Source: Kribbella jiaozuonensis (GTDB taxonomy: Bacteria > Actinomycetota > Actinomycetes > Propionibacteriales > Kribbellaceae). From it: a stretch of 64,000 nt of DNA. The notes beneath the pieces were generated by a model, which was given only the letters and a program-made list of their open reading frames with translations, was not told where the DNA came from and searched no databases. Both the position numbers and the translations under genes were made by a program. Shown here piece by piece: positions 51,010 through 59,996 of this stretch (position 1 is its first letter; each line of letters begins with the position of its first letter). Location of the stretch: assembly GCF_005233875.1 (NCBI RefSeq), contig NZ_SZPZ01000003.1, positions 1,172,489-1,236,488 on the forward strand, read 5' to 3'.

Positions 51010-51814
51010 GCCGGTCCGGCACGTCGTACTGCTGGAGGAGCTGGACGCCGGAGGTGTGCTGGTCGAGGCGGCGGATGGCGGGTTCGCGGTGGCGCGGGAG
51101 CCGCGGGGGATTCGGCTCGGTGCGGTCGTCGGGGTGGGGGAGTTGGTTGCGCGGTTGCTTGAGGTGGCGCCGGAGTCGTCGGCGGTCGAGGGGGAAGGTG
51201 AGGTTGCCGGGGCCTTTGCCGAGGCGTGGGCTGTTGCTGTGGGCAAGCAGGTTGAGGAGCGGGGCGGCGTACGGCTGTATCGGCTGGGCGAATTGAAGGT
51301 GCCGGTGAGCTCGGGGCGGGCGCGGCTGGCCGGGTCCGACGAGGTTGAGCTGTGCGCGGAGTGGTTGGACGCGATGATCGCTGAAGAGGACCAGCTCCGC
51401 GGTTGGACGATGCCGCGTCCGTTGGTACGTCCCACGATCGACGGGGTGAGTGCGGCCGCAGCCCGTCGATTCGCGGTCAGGGATCAGGTGCGGCGGTTGA
51501 TCGACGGCGCGCGATTGTGGGTCCTCGAGGACGGCGGGGTTGTAGTGGCGATGGCGGGGCATCGGCCGGTGCGGGGCGGGGTTGTGCGGTTGGGGCCGAT
51601 CTACACGCCGCCGGAGTACAGGCGGCGGGGGTACGGGAGTGCGTTGACCGGGCAGCTTGTGGACAACCTGCGGGCGGCCGAGGTCTGTTTGCGGACAGAC
51701 CTCGGCAATCCGCACTCACATCGCGTGTACCAGCAGCTCGGGTTCGAGACTGTGGTGGATCTGCGGAGGTTTCAGCTGAGCTCGGTGGATTCGCCCGGGG
51801 CGAGGCCGAGGTAG
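50996..51814 (+). CDS. GNAT-family protein, array member 4, shortened N-lobe
   Basis: A 272-residue paralogue lacking the FPFLQxDPV block; its N-lobe begins RSIEPVRHVVLLEELDAGGV. The C-lobe is conserved: RLGPIYTPPEYRRRGYGSAL and VCLRTDLGNPHSHRVYQQLG. ATG 50996 lies 14 bp inside the end of member 3. The DNA is richer in G-ending codons than members 1 and 2. Its last 43 bp overlap the convergent metallo-hydrolase gene. Confidence 0.8.
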   Translation: MRSIEPVRHVVLLEELDAGGVLVEAADGGFAVAREPRGIRLGAVVGVGELVARLLEVAPESSAVEGEGEVAGAFAEAWAVAVGKQVEERGGVRLYRLGELKVPVSSGRARLAGSDEVELCAEWLDAMIAEEDQLRGWTMPRPLVRPTIDGVSAAAARRFAVRDQVRRLIDGARLWVLEDGGVVVAMAGHRPVRGGVVRLGPIYTPPEYRRRGYGSALTGQLVDNLRAAEVCLRTDLGNPHSHRVYQQLGFETVVDLRRFQLSSVDSPGARPR

Positions 51815-52389
51815 GGGCGGTCGTCGGCGTTCAGGAAGCGCGAGAACATGCTCTGACCGATCGGGCTGAGCAGCGCGTCGTGGATGCCGATGGTCTGCTG
51901 GGCCTTGATCGACCGCGCGTACTCGACGGCCGGCGGCAGCGCGAACCACGGGCCGGAGATCGGCACGAGGTTGGTGTGTACGGCGCGGTCGGGCTGGGTG
52001 AACGAGTCGCCCGGGTGGTAGACGGCGTCGTCGACGAGGAAGCCGATGTTCTCGCACGGTACGCCCCACTCGGGGAGGATCACCGCGTGGTCCTTGCCGT
52101 AGGCACTCACCGAGAAACCGGCGGCGTCGAACGACTGCCCGCCCTCGACCACGTGCACCCGCTCACCCAGCGCGGTGAGCTGCGCGGCGACGCCGGCGTT
52201 GGTGTAGACGGGCACGTCGAGCGCGGCGACACGGTCGACGTCGAGGTGGTCCTGATGCTCGTGCGTGACGAGGATCGCGTCAGCCTTCTCGAACGCCGCA
52301 TCCTCACTGAACGATCCGGGATCGATCAGCAGAACCTTCCCGTCCTTCTCCAACCGAACACAAGCATGCGCGAACTTCGTCAACTTCAC
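51772..52389 (-). CDS. MBL-fold metallo-hydrolase
   Basis: A 205-residue metallo-beta-lactamase-fold hydrolase of the UlaG/YycJ-like small type. ILVTHEHQDHLDVDR contains the HxHxDH metal motif; VYHPGDSF supplies the Asp that bridges metals, and IGIHDALLSPIG a later His. The substrate is unknown. The start is GTG 52389 with GGGAG 8 nt upstream. It overlaps array member 4 tail to tail by 43 bp. Confidence 0.85.
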   Translation of the reverse strand: MKLTKFAHACVRLEKDGKVLLIDPGSFSEDAAFEKADAILVTHEHQDHLDVDRVAALDVPVYTNAGVAAQLTALGERVHVVEGGQSFDAAGFSVSAYGKDHAVILPEWGVPCENIGFLVDDAVYHPGDSFTQPDRAVHTNLVPISGPWFALPPAVEYARSIKAQQTIGIHDALLSPIGQSMFSRFLNADDRPYLGLAPGESTELS

Positions 52390-52470
52390 TTGTCAGTCTC
52401 CCAATGCGTCGTTCACCGGAACCACTCAGGCGCTCGCCCCAGCCAGCTTAGTTCGCCCCCGAACACATCC

Positions 52471-52506
52471 TCAGCCGACCGTGCACCTACTTCCACGGTC
52501 GGTTGA
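52471..52506 (-). terminator. Hairpin downstream of menF
   Basis: TCAGCCGACCGT (52471-52482) pairs with ACGGTCGGTTGA (52495-52506), 11 of 12 positions, with a 12-nt loop. It lies about 135 nt past the menF stop in the leftward direction and upstream of the MBL gene. The remaining intergenic sequence (52390-52641) shows no gene. Confidence 0.5.
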
Positions 52507-52641
52507 GGCAGTTGGTTCAAGCCGTACGTACTGATGGGCTGGGTGAACGCATGCGGGTGCTCGGCACTTTCCCGAGCCTGGCATCCGGTCTGCCGGACCA
52601 CACGAGCCACCGTCGGCGGGCGGTTGTACGCGGGGGCTTGC

Positions 52642-53904
52642 CTAGTCGCCTAGGGCGTCTCGCATGGGGACTAGTTTGGCGTTGGTTTCGGCTAGTTCGG
52701 CGTTGGGGTTGGAGCCGGCGACTATGCCGGCGCCGGCGAACAGGCGCATGCGGCGGGGGTTTTCGGGGTCGGCCTGGCCGCAGCGGAGGGCTATGCACCA
52801 TTCGCCGTCGCCGGATGCGTCCATCCAGCCGACCGGGCCGCTGAAGCGGCCGCGTTGCATGCCCTCGATCTCGCCGATCAGGTCGCGCGCGACGGGCGTC
52901 GGCGTACCGCAGATCGCCGCCGACGGATGGAGCGCGGCGGCGAGACCGAGAGCAGACGCGCCGTTGTTCGCGACGCCGGCGACGTCGGTCGCGAGGTGCA
53001 TCACGTTCGGCAGGTGGAGGACGAACGGCGTCTCCGGCACGTTCATCGACTTGCAGTGCGGTTCGAGCGCCTCGGCCACGGAGCGTACGGCGTACTCGTG
53101 CTCCTCGAGGTCCTTCGACGACCGCGCCAGCGACGCGGCCAACGCCAGATCGTGCGCGTCATCGCCCGTACGGCGAATCGTCCCCGCCAGCACACGCGAC
53201 GTGATCAGGCCCTTCTCCCGCCGCACCAGCAGCTCCGGAGTCGCGCCGATCAGACCGTCGACGGAGAACGTCCAGCAGTTCGGGTACGACGTCGCGAGCC
53301 GGTGCAGCGGCCAGCGCAGATCGATCGGCTGCTCCGCGATCGCGATCAGGTCGCGCGCGAGCACCACCTTGTCCAGCTCGCCGGCGGTGATCCGGCGTAC
53401 CGCCTCGGCGACGATGCTCGACCACGCGGTCCCGGTACGGGCGCCGTCCGCGAACGTCACGTCGTACACCGGCGACGGCTCGTGCTTGACCAGCTCAGGA
53501 GGCGCGGGCAACGAACTCGCCGGCGACACCGTCGTCACCCAGGTCGTCCCGGCACGACGGCCGACGATGACTTCCGGGACGACCAGAACACTCGGGTCCT
53601 CGTCGGTGAAGCCGAACGATCCGAAGCAGACCAGTCCCGACCCTGGTACGCCGACATCGTCGCGGACCACTGCCGCCGCCGTGATCTCCTGCCACCAGCG
53701 CATCGCGTCCTGGAAGCGGTTGCCACCGGCAACGTCGAGCCGGGCGGCGACGCCCCAGCCGACCTGGCCGTCGCCCCGCCGGACCCAGGCGAGTCCCCCT
53801 TCGGCGGGCAGATGGTCCAGCAGTTGCGCGGACACGTCGTCGACCACCTGGCTGCGGATCACCAGGCGCGGAGCCTGGTCGCGAACCGGCTCAGACAAAC
53901 TCAC
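52642..53904 (-). CDS. menF: Isochorismate synthase MenF
   Basis: A 420-residue chorismate-binding enzyme that makes isochorismate, the entry step to menaquinone. The catalytic domain shows ELDKVVLARDLIAI, SRVLAGTIRRTGDD, LHPSAAICGTPTPVARDLIG and EIEGMQRGRFSGPVGWMDAS, the standard MenF/EntC blocks, and ends AGAGIVAGSNPNAELAETNA. EntC-type siderophore function is unlikely given the menD/menG neighbours and absence of siderophore genes. GTG 53904 has GAGGAG 7 nt upstream. It is divergent from menG. Confidence 0.92.
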   Translation of the reverse strand: MSLSEPVRDQAPRLVIRSQVVDDVSAQLLDHLPAEGGLAWVRRGDGQVGWGVAARLDVAGGNRFQDAMRWWQEITAAAVVRDDVGVPGSGLVCFGSFGFTDEDPSVLVVPEVIVGRRAGTTWVTTVSPASSLPAPPELVKHEPSPVYDVTFADGARTGTAWSSIVAEAVRRITAGELDKVVLARDLIAIAEQPIDLRWPLHRLATSYPNCWTFSVDGLIGATPELLVRREKGLITSRVLAGTIRRTGDDAHDLALAASLARSSKDLEEHEYAVRSVAEALEPHCKSMNVPETPFVLHLPNVMHLATDVAGVANNGASALGLAAALHPSAAICGTPTPVARDLIGEIEGMQRGRFSGPVGWMDASGDGEWCIALRCGQADPENPRRMRLFAGAGIVAGSNPNAELAETNAKLVPMRDALGD

Positions 53905-54033
53905 GGGACCACTCCTCGCGCGTGCTGCGGCCCCGGGTTGCGGCGGCCGGACGGCTCCCAAGAGATGTACTCACGAGATGCAAGCGTATGCCTGCCGGAC
54001 AGCGCACCGCCTCACCCGTGATGAACTAGACAG

Positions 54034-54732
54034 GTGACGCGCGCAGACCTGAGCAAAGAACCGCATGCCGTGGCGGCCATGTTCGACAACGTGGCCGAGG
54101 GGTACGACCGGACCAACGCGGTCGCGACGATGGGTCTGGAGAAGCACTACTGGCGACCGGAGACCTTCAAGGAGATCGCGCCGCGGAAGGGGATGAAGAT
54201 CCTCGACCTGGCGGCCGGGACCGGTGCGTCCAGCATCAAACTGCGCGAGGCCGGCGCCGAGGTGGTGTCCTGCGACTTCTCGGTCGGCATGCTCCGGGTC
54301 GGCAAGCGCCGCCACCCCGAGCTCGACCTGATCGCCGGCGACGCGCTCCGGCTCCCGTTCGCCGACGACACCTTCGACGTGGTGACGATCTCGTGGGCGC
54401 TACGGAACGTGAACGACGTTTCGGTCGCGCTGAAGGAGATGCTCCGGGTGACCCGTCCCGGCGGGCGCCTCGTCGTACTCGAGCAGTCGCATCCGACCTG
54501 GAAGCCGTTCCGGGTCGTGTACCTGGAGTACATGATGCGCGCCGTACCGGCGGTCGCGAAGGTGGTCTCGAGCAACCCCGAGGCGTACGAGTACCTGGCC
54601 GAGTCGACCCGCGCGTGGCTCCCGCAGGAGCCGCTGGCCCGGACCATCCAGGAGGCGGGCTGGACCCACGTCCAGTGGCGCAACCTGACCGGCGGCCTGG
54701 TCGCCATCCACCGGGGAGTGAAGCCTGTTTAA
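54034..54732 (+). CDS. menG: Demethylmenaquinone methyltransferase MenG (UbiE)
   Basis: A 232-residue SAM-dependent methyltransferase, the last step of menaquinone synthesis. VAAMFDNVAEGYDRTNAV is the UbiE N-terminus, ILDLAAGTGASSIKL the SAM glycine loop, CDFSVGMLRVGK the acidic ribose-binding region, and VTISWALRNVNDVSVALKEM the UbiE signature. The start is GTG 54034; no good SD is seen. A menH dehydratase gene is absent from the window. Confidence 0.93.
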   Translation: MTRADLSKEPHAVAAMFDNVAEGYDRTNAVATMGLEKHYWRPETFKEIAPRKGMKILDLAAGTGASSIKLREAGAEVVSCDFSVGMLRVGKRRHPELDLIAGDALRLPFADDTFDVVTISWALRNVNDVSVALKEMLRVTRPGGRLVVLEQSHPTWKPFRVVYLEYMMRAVPAVAKVVSSNPEAYEYLAESTRAWLPQEPLARTIQEAGWTHVQWRNLTGGLVAIHRGVKPV

Positions 54733-54758
54733 TTACGCAACGGAAATTATGCGTAATT
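54731..54758. promoter_or_regulatory. AT-rich palindrome after menG
   Basis: AATTACGCA (54731-54739) and TGCGTAATT (54750-54758) are perfect 9-bp arms, 10 nt apart, beginning in the menG stop codon. The block is strikingly AT-rich for this genome. It could be a terminator or, more likely from its base composition, an operator for the menJ-like gene 130 bp on. Confidence 0.5.
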
Positions 54759-54810
54759 TGCTTGCCAGCAAGGGGGTTGGGGCGAGTTTCGTGTCCGCGT
54801 CAGGCAGTCC

Positions 54811-54816
54811 TAGACT
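54811..54816 (+). promoter_or_regulatory. Possible -10 of the menJ-like gene
   Basis: TAGACT lies 70 nt upstream of ATG 54886, with TTTCGT 18 nt further upstream as a weak -35. Confidence 0.3.
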
Positions 54817-54885
54817 GTCAAGTGACGAGTGCTCGTGAAGCGATTCACGAGCGCACCAGCCCCCTCAGCCAGGCCAGGAATCGAG

Positions 54886-56199
54886 ATGAGCCAGAGCGTG
54901 CCGAGCGCGCAGCAGGTGGAGACCGCCGATGTGATCGTCGTCGGTGCCGGGCCCGCCGGATCAGCGGCGGCGTACCACCTGGCGAACGCCGGACTCGACG
55001 TGCTGCTGCTGGAGAAGACCGCGTTCCCGCGCGAGAAGGTGTGCGGTGACGGGCTGACCCCGCGCGGCACCAAGCAGCTGATCAACATGGGCATCGACAT
55101 CTCCGAAGAGGCCGGCTGGATCCGCAACTACGGTCTGCGGATCCAGGGCGCCGGGCACCAGTTGCAGCTCGACTGGCCGGATCTGGCCAGCCACCCGAAC
55201 TACGGCCTGACCCGCAACCGGATGGACTTCGACGACATGCTCGCCCGGCAGGCCGTGAAGGCCGGGGCGCGGTTGCGCGAGCGGACCAACGTCGGCGCCC
55301 CGATCCTCGACGACCGCGGCTTCATCGTCGGCGTCACCGCGAAGCCGGTCGACGACAACGGCCGCCGGGCCGGTGCCGACCTCGAGTTCCGGGCGCCACT
55401 GGTGATGGCGGCCGACGGCAACTCGTCCCGGCTCAGCGTCTCGATGGGCATCCACAAGCGCGACGACCGGCCGATGGGTGTCGCGGTCCGGACGTACTTC
55501 ACCAGCCCGCGGACCAACGACGACTACCTCGAGTCCTGGCTCGAGCTGTGGGCCGACGACCCGAAGCAGCCCGGCGGGAAGGTGCTGCTGCCGGGGTACG
55601 GCTGGATCTTCGGGATGGGCGACGGCACGGTCAACGTCGGCCTCGGCATCCTGAACACCTCGGACGCGTTCGGCAAGGTCGACTACGCCGACCTGCTGAA
55701 GGCGTGGCTGAAGAACACGCCCGAGGAGTGGCAGTTCCGCGACGAGTTCCAGACCATCCCGATCCGCGGCGCTGCCCTGCCGATGGGCTTCAACCGGCAG
55801 CCGCACTACACCCGCGGCCTGATGCTGCTCGGCGACGCCGGCGGCATGGTCAACCCGTTCAACGGCGAGGGCATCCCGTACGCGATGGAGTCCGGGGCGT
55901 TCGCCGCCGAGGTCGCCGCCCAGGCGCTGCGCCGGCAGCCGAACCAGCGGGAGCGCGCGCTGACGGCGTACCCGAAGGCGCTGAAGCAGGAGTACGGCGG
56001 CTACTACACGCTCGGCCGGATCTTCGTGAAGCTGATCGGAAATCCGGAGGTGATGCGGCTGTGCACGAAGTACGGTCTGCCGCGCACCACGCTGATGAAG
56101 TTCACCTTGAAGTTGCTCGCGAACCTCACCGACCCGCGGGACGGGGACGTGATGGACAAGATCATCAACGGTCTCACGAAGCTCGCACCGGCCGCGTAA
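54886..56199 (+). CDS. menJ: Geranylgeranyl reductase-family FAD enzyme (MenJ-like)
   Basis: A 437-residue flavoprotein. DVIVVGAGPAGSAAAYHLAN is the FAD Rossmann motif, EKVCGDGLTPRGTKQLI the family CxxGL-type block, and LLGDAGGMVNPFNGEGIPYA the second FAD motif. Its place beside menG and nuo, as Rv0561c sits near menG in mycobacteria, suggests it saturates an isoprene unit of the menaquinone tail. ATG 54886 (AGGA upstream) is preferred; the longer frame from 54829 adds residues not typical of the family. Confidence 0.88.
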   Translation: MSQSVPSAQQVETADVIVVGAGPAGSAAAYHLANAGLDVLLLEKTAFPREKVCGDGLTPRGTKQLINMGIDISEEAGWIRNYGLRIQGAGHQLQLDWPDLASHPNYGLTRNRMDFDDMLARQAVKAGARLRERTNVGAPILDDRGFIVGVTAKPVDDNGRRAGADLEFRAPLVMAADGNSSRLSVSMGIHKRDDRPMGVAVRTYFTSPRTNDDYLESWLELWADDPKQPGGKVLLPGYGWIFGMGDGTVNVGLGILNTSDAFGKVDYADLLKAWLKNTPEEWQFRDEFQTIPIRGAALPMGFNRQPHYTRGLMLLGDAGGMVNPFNGEGIPYAMESGAFAAEVAAQALRRQPNQRERALTAYPKALKQEYGGYYTLGRIFVKLIGNPEVMRLCTKYGLPRTTLMKFTLKLLANLTDPRDGDVMDKIINGLTKLAPAA

Positions 56200-56308
56200 C
56201 CGGCGGGGCGAGTGAGCTGAGCCACAGCGCTACTGATAACACAGTCCTGGTAATCCCGGGCTGACCCGATCGACAGAATCAACCGGCTGAAGGAGGGAGC
56301 ACCCAGCG

Positions 56309-56668
56309 ATGCACCCCTACACACCGATTCTCGCTCTTGGTGTGCTCGCGGCGCTCTTCGTCGCAGGCAGCATCACCGTGAGCGCGCTGGTCGGCCCGAA
56401 GCGCTACAACCGGGCCAAGCTGGACTCCTACGAGTGCGGCATCGAGCCGACCCCACAGCCGGTCGGTGGTGGGCGCTTCCCGGTGAAGTACTACATCACC
56501 GCGATGCTGTTCATCGTGTTCGACATCGAGATCGTCTTCCTCTACCCGTGGGCGGTGGCCTTCGACCAGATGGCACTGTTCGGGCTGGTCGAGATGGTCA
56601 TTTTCATCGTCACCGTCTTCATCGCGTACTCGTACGTGTGGCGTCGTGGCGGACTGGAGTGGGACTGA
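56309..56668 (+). CDS. nuoA: NADH-quinone oxidoreductase subunit A
   Basis: A 119-residue three-helix subunit of complex I in the membrane arm near the quinone site. KLDSYECGIEPTPQPVGGGR is the conserved loop with the reactive Cys, and IVFDIEIVFLYPWAVAF the second helix with its acidic residues. AAGGAGG precedes the ATG. It heads the nuoABCDEFGH run; the 109-bp region upstream shows no clear promoter. Confidence 0.95.
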   Translation: MHPYTPILALGVLAALFVAGSITVSALVGPKRYNRAKLDSYECGIEPTPQPVGGGRFPVKYYITAMLFIVFDIEIVFLYPWAVAFDQMALFGLVEMVIFIVTVFIAYSYVWRRGGLEWD

Positions 56669-56669
56669 C

Positions 56670-57224
56670 ATGGGTCTTGAAGAACAGCTTCCGGCCGGCG
56701 TACTGCTGAGCACGGTCGAGGGCCTGCTGGGTTATATGCGTAAGGCGTCGTTGTGGCCGGCAACCTTCGGGCTGGCCTGCTGCGCGATCGAGATGATGAC
56801 GACCGGCGCGCCGCGGTACGACGCGGCCCGGTTCGGCATGGAGGTCTTCCGGGCGTCGCCGCGGCAGGCCGACCTGATGATCGTGGCCGGCCGGGTGAGC
56901 CAGAAGATGGCTCCGGTACTGCGCCAGATCTACGACCAGATGCCCGGCCCGAAGTGGGTGCTGGCGATGGGCGTGTGCGCGTCGTCGGGCGGCATGTTCA
57001 ACAACTACGCGGTCGTCCAGGGCGTCGACCACGTCGTACCGGTCGACATGTACCTGCCCGGCTGCCCGCCGCGGCCGGAGATGCTGCTGGACGCGTTCCT
57101 GAAGATCCACGACCAGATCCAGCACATGAAGCTCGGCGCGCACAAGAAGGCGCTGCAGTCCGAGCAGGAGGCCGCGGCCCTGGTCGCCGCGCCGACGATC
57201 GAGATGAAGGGCTTGCTCCGGTGA
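56670..57224 (+). CDS. nuoB: NADH-quinone oxidoreductase subunit B
   Basis: A 184-residue subunit that carries cluster N2, the last iron-sulphur centre before quinone. Ligand motifs are GLACCAIEMM (paired Cys), MGVCASSGG and LPGCPPRPEM. It is somewhat longer at the C-terminus than E. coli NuoB. ATG 56670 lies 1 nt after the nuoA stop; its TGA overlaps the nuoC GTG. Confidence 0.95.
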   Translation: MGLEEQLPAGVLLSTVEGLLGYMRKASLWPATFGLACCAIEMMTTGAPRYDAARFGMEVFRASPRQADLMIVAGRVSQKMAPVLRQIYDQMPGPKWVLAMGVCASSGGMFNNYAVVQGVDHVVPVDMYLPGCPPRPEMLLDAFLKIHDQIQHMKLGAHKKALQSEQEAAALVAAPTIEMKGLLR

Positions 57225-57928
57225 GCGACACGCAACCCGAGAACCTGCCGGCGACGTCGGCCGCCAGTGACGCGCAGACGCCGCAGGCCGAGGTCATCGA
57301 GCAGCGCGAGGGCATGTTCGGTGTCCGCGGTACCGGTGACACCTCCGGCTTCGGCCGGCTCAAGCGCCAGATCGCGTTGCCCGGCAGTACGCCGAAGCCG
57401 TACGGCTCCTGGTTCGACGGCGCCGTCGACCGCCTCGAAGGCCTGGTCGGTGACGGCGCGATCGAGAAGGTCGTGGTCGACCGCAACGAGCTGACCCTGC
57501 ACATCAAGCGTGAGCACCTGGTCGATGTCTGCCAGCACCTGCGCGACGACGAGGCGCTGCGGTTCGAGTTCTGCTCCGGTGTCAGCGGGGTGCACTACCC
57601 CGAGGAGACCGGCCGCGAGCTGCACGCCGTCTACCACTTCCTGTCGATCACCCACAACCGCCGGATCCGGCTGGAGGTGTCGGCGCCCGACGCGGACCCG
57701 CACATCCCGTCGATCGTCTCGGTCTACCCGGCCAACGACTGGCACGAGCGCGAGACCTGGGACTTCTTCGGCATCGTCTTCGACGGACACCCGGCGCTGA
57801 CCCGGATCCAGATGCCCGACGACTGGCCGGGCCACCCGCAGCGCAAGGACTACCCGCTCGGCGGTATCGACGTCGAGTACAAGGGCGCTGTCATCCCACC
57901 GCCCGACACGCGGAGGTCGTACAACTAA
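57221..57928 (+). CDS. nuoC: NADH-quinone oxidoreductase subunit C
   Basis: A 235-residue 30-kDa-type subunit of the connecting arm, separate from NuoD (not fused as in E. coli). The signature is ERETWDFFGIVFDGHPALTR, followed by RKDYPLGGIDVEYKG. The first 50 residues are a hydrophilic Gln/Glu/Thr-rich extension. The start is GTG 57221; its TAA overlaps the nuoD ATG by 1 nt. Confidence 0.94.
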   Translation: MSDTQPENLPATSAASDAQTPQAEVIEQREGMFGVRGTGDTSGFGRLKRQIALPGSTPKPYGSWFDGAVDRLEGLVGDGAIEKVVVDRNELTLHIKREHLVDVCQHLRDDEALRFEFCSGVSGVHYPEETGRELHAVYHFLSITHNRRIRLEVSAPDADPHIPSIVSVYPANDWHERETWDFFGIVFDGHPALTRIQMPDDWPGHPQRKDYPLGGIDVEYKGAVIPPPDTRRSYN

Positions 57929-59265
57929 TGACCACAACAGATCCGTACGCGACGACCCGGGACACCACCGAGGGCAAGGTCTTCACCGTCACCGGTCAGG
58001 ACTGGGACTCGGTCGTCTCCGGTCTCGGTGACGAGCCGGAAGAGCACGTCGTCGTCAACATGGGCCCGCAGCACCCGTCCACGCACGGCGTGCTCCGGCT
58101 GATCCTCGAGCTCGAGGGCGAGTCGGTGACCGAGGCCCGCTGCGGCATCGGCTACCTGCACACCGGTATCGAGAAGAACATGGAGTTCCGCTCCTGGGTG
58201 CAGGGCGTCACGTTCGTCACCCGGATGGACTACCTGTCGCCGTTCTACAACGAGGCGGCGTACTGCCTCGCGGTCGAGAAGCTGCTCGGGATCGAGGACG
58301 ACATCCCGGACAAGGCGAACGTGATGCGGGTGCTCCTGATGGAGCTCAACCGGATCAGCAGCCACCTGGTCTGTATCGCCACCGGCGGTATGGAGATCGG
58401 CGCGCTGACCGTGATGACGATCGGCTTCCGCGAGCGCGAGAAGACCCTCGACCTGTTCGAGCTGATCACCGGCCTGCGGATGAACCACGCGTTCATCCGC
58501 CCGGGCGGTGTCGCGCAGGACCTGCCGCCGGGTGCGCTGGACAAGATCCGCGAGTACATCACCTGGATGAACAAGCACCTCAAGGAGTACGCCGAGCTCT
58601 GCAACGCCAACCCGATCTTCAAGGCGCGGCTGCAGAACGTCGGCTACCTGGATCTGGCCGGCTGCATGGCGCTCGGCATCTCCGGCCCGACGGTGCGTTC
58701 GACCGGTTACGCGCTGGACCTGCGCAAGACCCAGCCGTACTGCGGTTACGAGACCTACGACTTCGACGTACCGACCTGGGACAGCTCGGACTCGTACGGA
58801 CGGTTCCGGGTCCGGCTGCAGGAGATGCACGAGTCGCTGAAGATCGTCGAGCAGTGCGCCGACCGGCTGGAGAAGATGGAAGGCCAGCCGGTGATGGTGG
58901 CCGACAAGAAGATCGGCTGGCCGAGCCAGCTGGCCGTCGGCGCCGACGGGATGGGCAACTCCCTCGACCACATCAAGCACATCATGGGCGAGTCGATGGA
59001 AGCGCTGATCCATCACTTCAAGCTGGTCACCGAGGGCTTCCGGGTGCCGGCCGGCCAGGCCTACGTGGCGATCGAGTCGCCGCGCGGTGAGCTCGGCGCG
59101 CACGTCGTCTCCGACGGCGGCACCAAGCCGTACCGGGTGCACTTCCGTGACCCGTCCTTCGCAAACCTGCAGGCGATGCCGATCATGTGCGAGGGCGGCC
59201 AGGTCGCCGACGTGATCGTCGCCGTCGCCAGCCTTGACCCGGTGATGGGTGGAGTGGACCGCTAA
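57928..59265 (+). CDS. nuoD: NADH-quinone oxidoreductase subunit D
   Basis: A 445-residue 49-kDa-type subunit that lines the quinone pocket with NuoB. NMGPQHPSTHGVLRLILELE is the hallmark with the quinone-binding His, and IGYLHTGIEKNMEFRSW and ESPRGELGAHVVSDGG also match. It is followed without gap by nuoE. Confidence 0.96.
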   Translation: MTTTDPYATTRDTTEGKVFTVTGQDWDSVVSGLGDEPEEHVVVNMGPQHPSTHGVLRLILELEGESVTEARCGIGYLHTGIEKNMEFRSWVQGVTFVTRMDYLSPFYNEAAYCLAVEKLLGIEDDIPDKANVMRVLLMELNRISSHLVCIATGGMEIGALTVMTIGFREREKTLDLFELITGLRMNHAFIRPGGVAQDLPPGALDKIREYITWMNKHLKEYAELCNANPIFKARLQNVGYLDLAGCMALGISGPTVRSTGYALDLRKTQPYCGYETYDFDVPTWDSSDSYGRFRVRLQEMHESLKIVEQCADRLEKMEGQPVMVADKKIGWPSQLAVGADGMGNSLDHIKHIMGESMEALIHHFKLVTEGFRVPAGQAYVAIESPRGELGAHVVSDGGTKPYRVHFRDPSFANLQAMPIMCEGGQVADVIVAVASLDPVMGGVDR

Positions 59266-59994
59266 ATGGCCGAGAACCACGCGACTGCTACCGACAAGCC
59301 GGTGCCGTACAGCACCGGTGACTCGAAGATCACCGACGCCACGATCGCGGAGATGCGCGAGATCATGGCGCGGTACCCGCAGGCCCAGTCGGCGCTGCTG
59401 CCGATGCTGCACCTGGTGCAGTCGGTCGAGGGCCGGGTCACCCCGGAAGGCATCGAGATCTGCGCCGACCTGCTCGGGCTGACCGGTGCCGAGGTGTCGG
59501 CGGTGGCGACCTTCTACACGATGTACAAGCGCCGTCCGGTCGGCGACTACCACGTCGGCGTCTGCACGAACACGCTGTGCGCGGTGATGGGCGGCGACCT
59601 GATCTTCGACCGGCTCAAGCAGCACCTCGACGTCGGCAACGACGAGACCACCGAGGACGGCAAGATCACCCTCGAGCACATCGAGTGCAACGCGGCCTGC
59701 GACTATGCGCCGGTGATGACGGTCAACTGGGAGTTCTTCGACGACATGACGCCGGAGACCGCCACCCAGCTGGTCGACGACCTGCGCGAGGGCAACGAGG
59801 TCAAGTCGCCGCGTGGCGCCACGATCTGCACCTGGCGCGAGGCCGAGCGGGTGCTGGCCGGCTTCTCCGACGGTCGCGCCGACGAGGGCCCGACCGGCGG
59901 TAAGGCGTCGCTGGCCGGTCTCCGGCTGGCCCGCGAACGCAACTGGACCGCCCCCGGCGGCTCCGCCAACGCCGACACCCAGAAGGAGGGCTGA
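59266..59994 (+). CDS. nuoE: NADH-quinone oxidoreductase subunit E
   Basis: A 242-residue 24-kDa-type subunit with a thioredoxin-like fold. The 2Fe-2S (N1a) ligands are Cys 100 and Cys 105 (GVCTNTLCAVMGG) and Cys 141 and Cys 145 (IECNAACDYAPV). The C-terminal 70 residues are longer than in E. coli, as is usual in actinobacteria. Its ATG directly follows the nuoD stop, and an AAGGAGG near its 3' end serves nuoF. Confidence 0.95.
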   Translation: MAENHATATDKPVPYSTGDSKITDATIAEMREIMARYPQAQSALLPMLHLVQSVEGRVTPEGIEICADLLGLTGAEVSAVATFYTMYKRRPVGDYHVGVCTNTLCAVMGGDLIFDRLKQHLDVGNDETTEDGKITLEHIECNAACDYAPVMTVNWEFFDDMTPETATQLVDDLREGNEVKSPRGATICTWREAERVLAGFSDGRADEGPTGGKASLAGLRLARERNWTAPGGSANADTQKEG

Positions 59995-59996
59995 CC

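Noticed and set aside
52642..53904. Siderophore (EntC-type) isochorismate synthase
   Set aside because: It is flanked by menaquinone genes and no siderophore synthesis genes are present.
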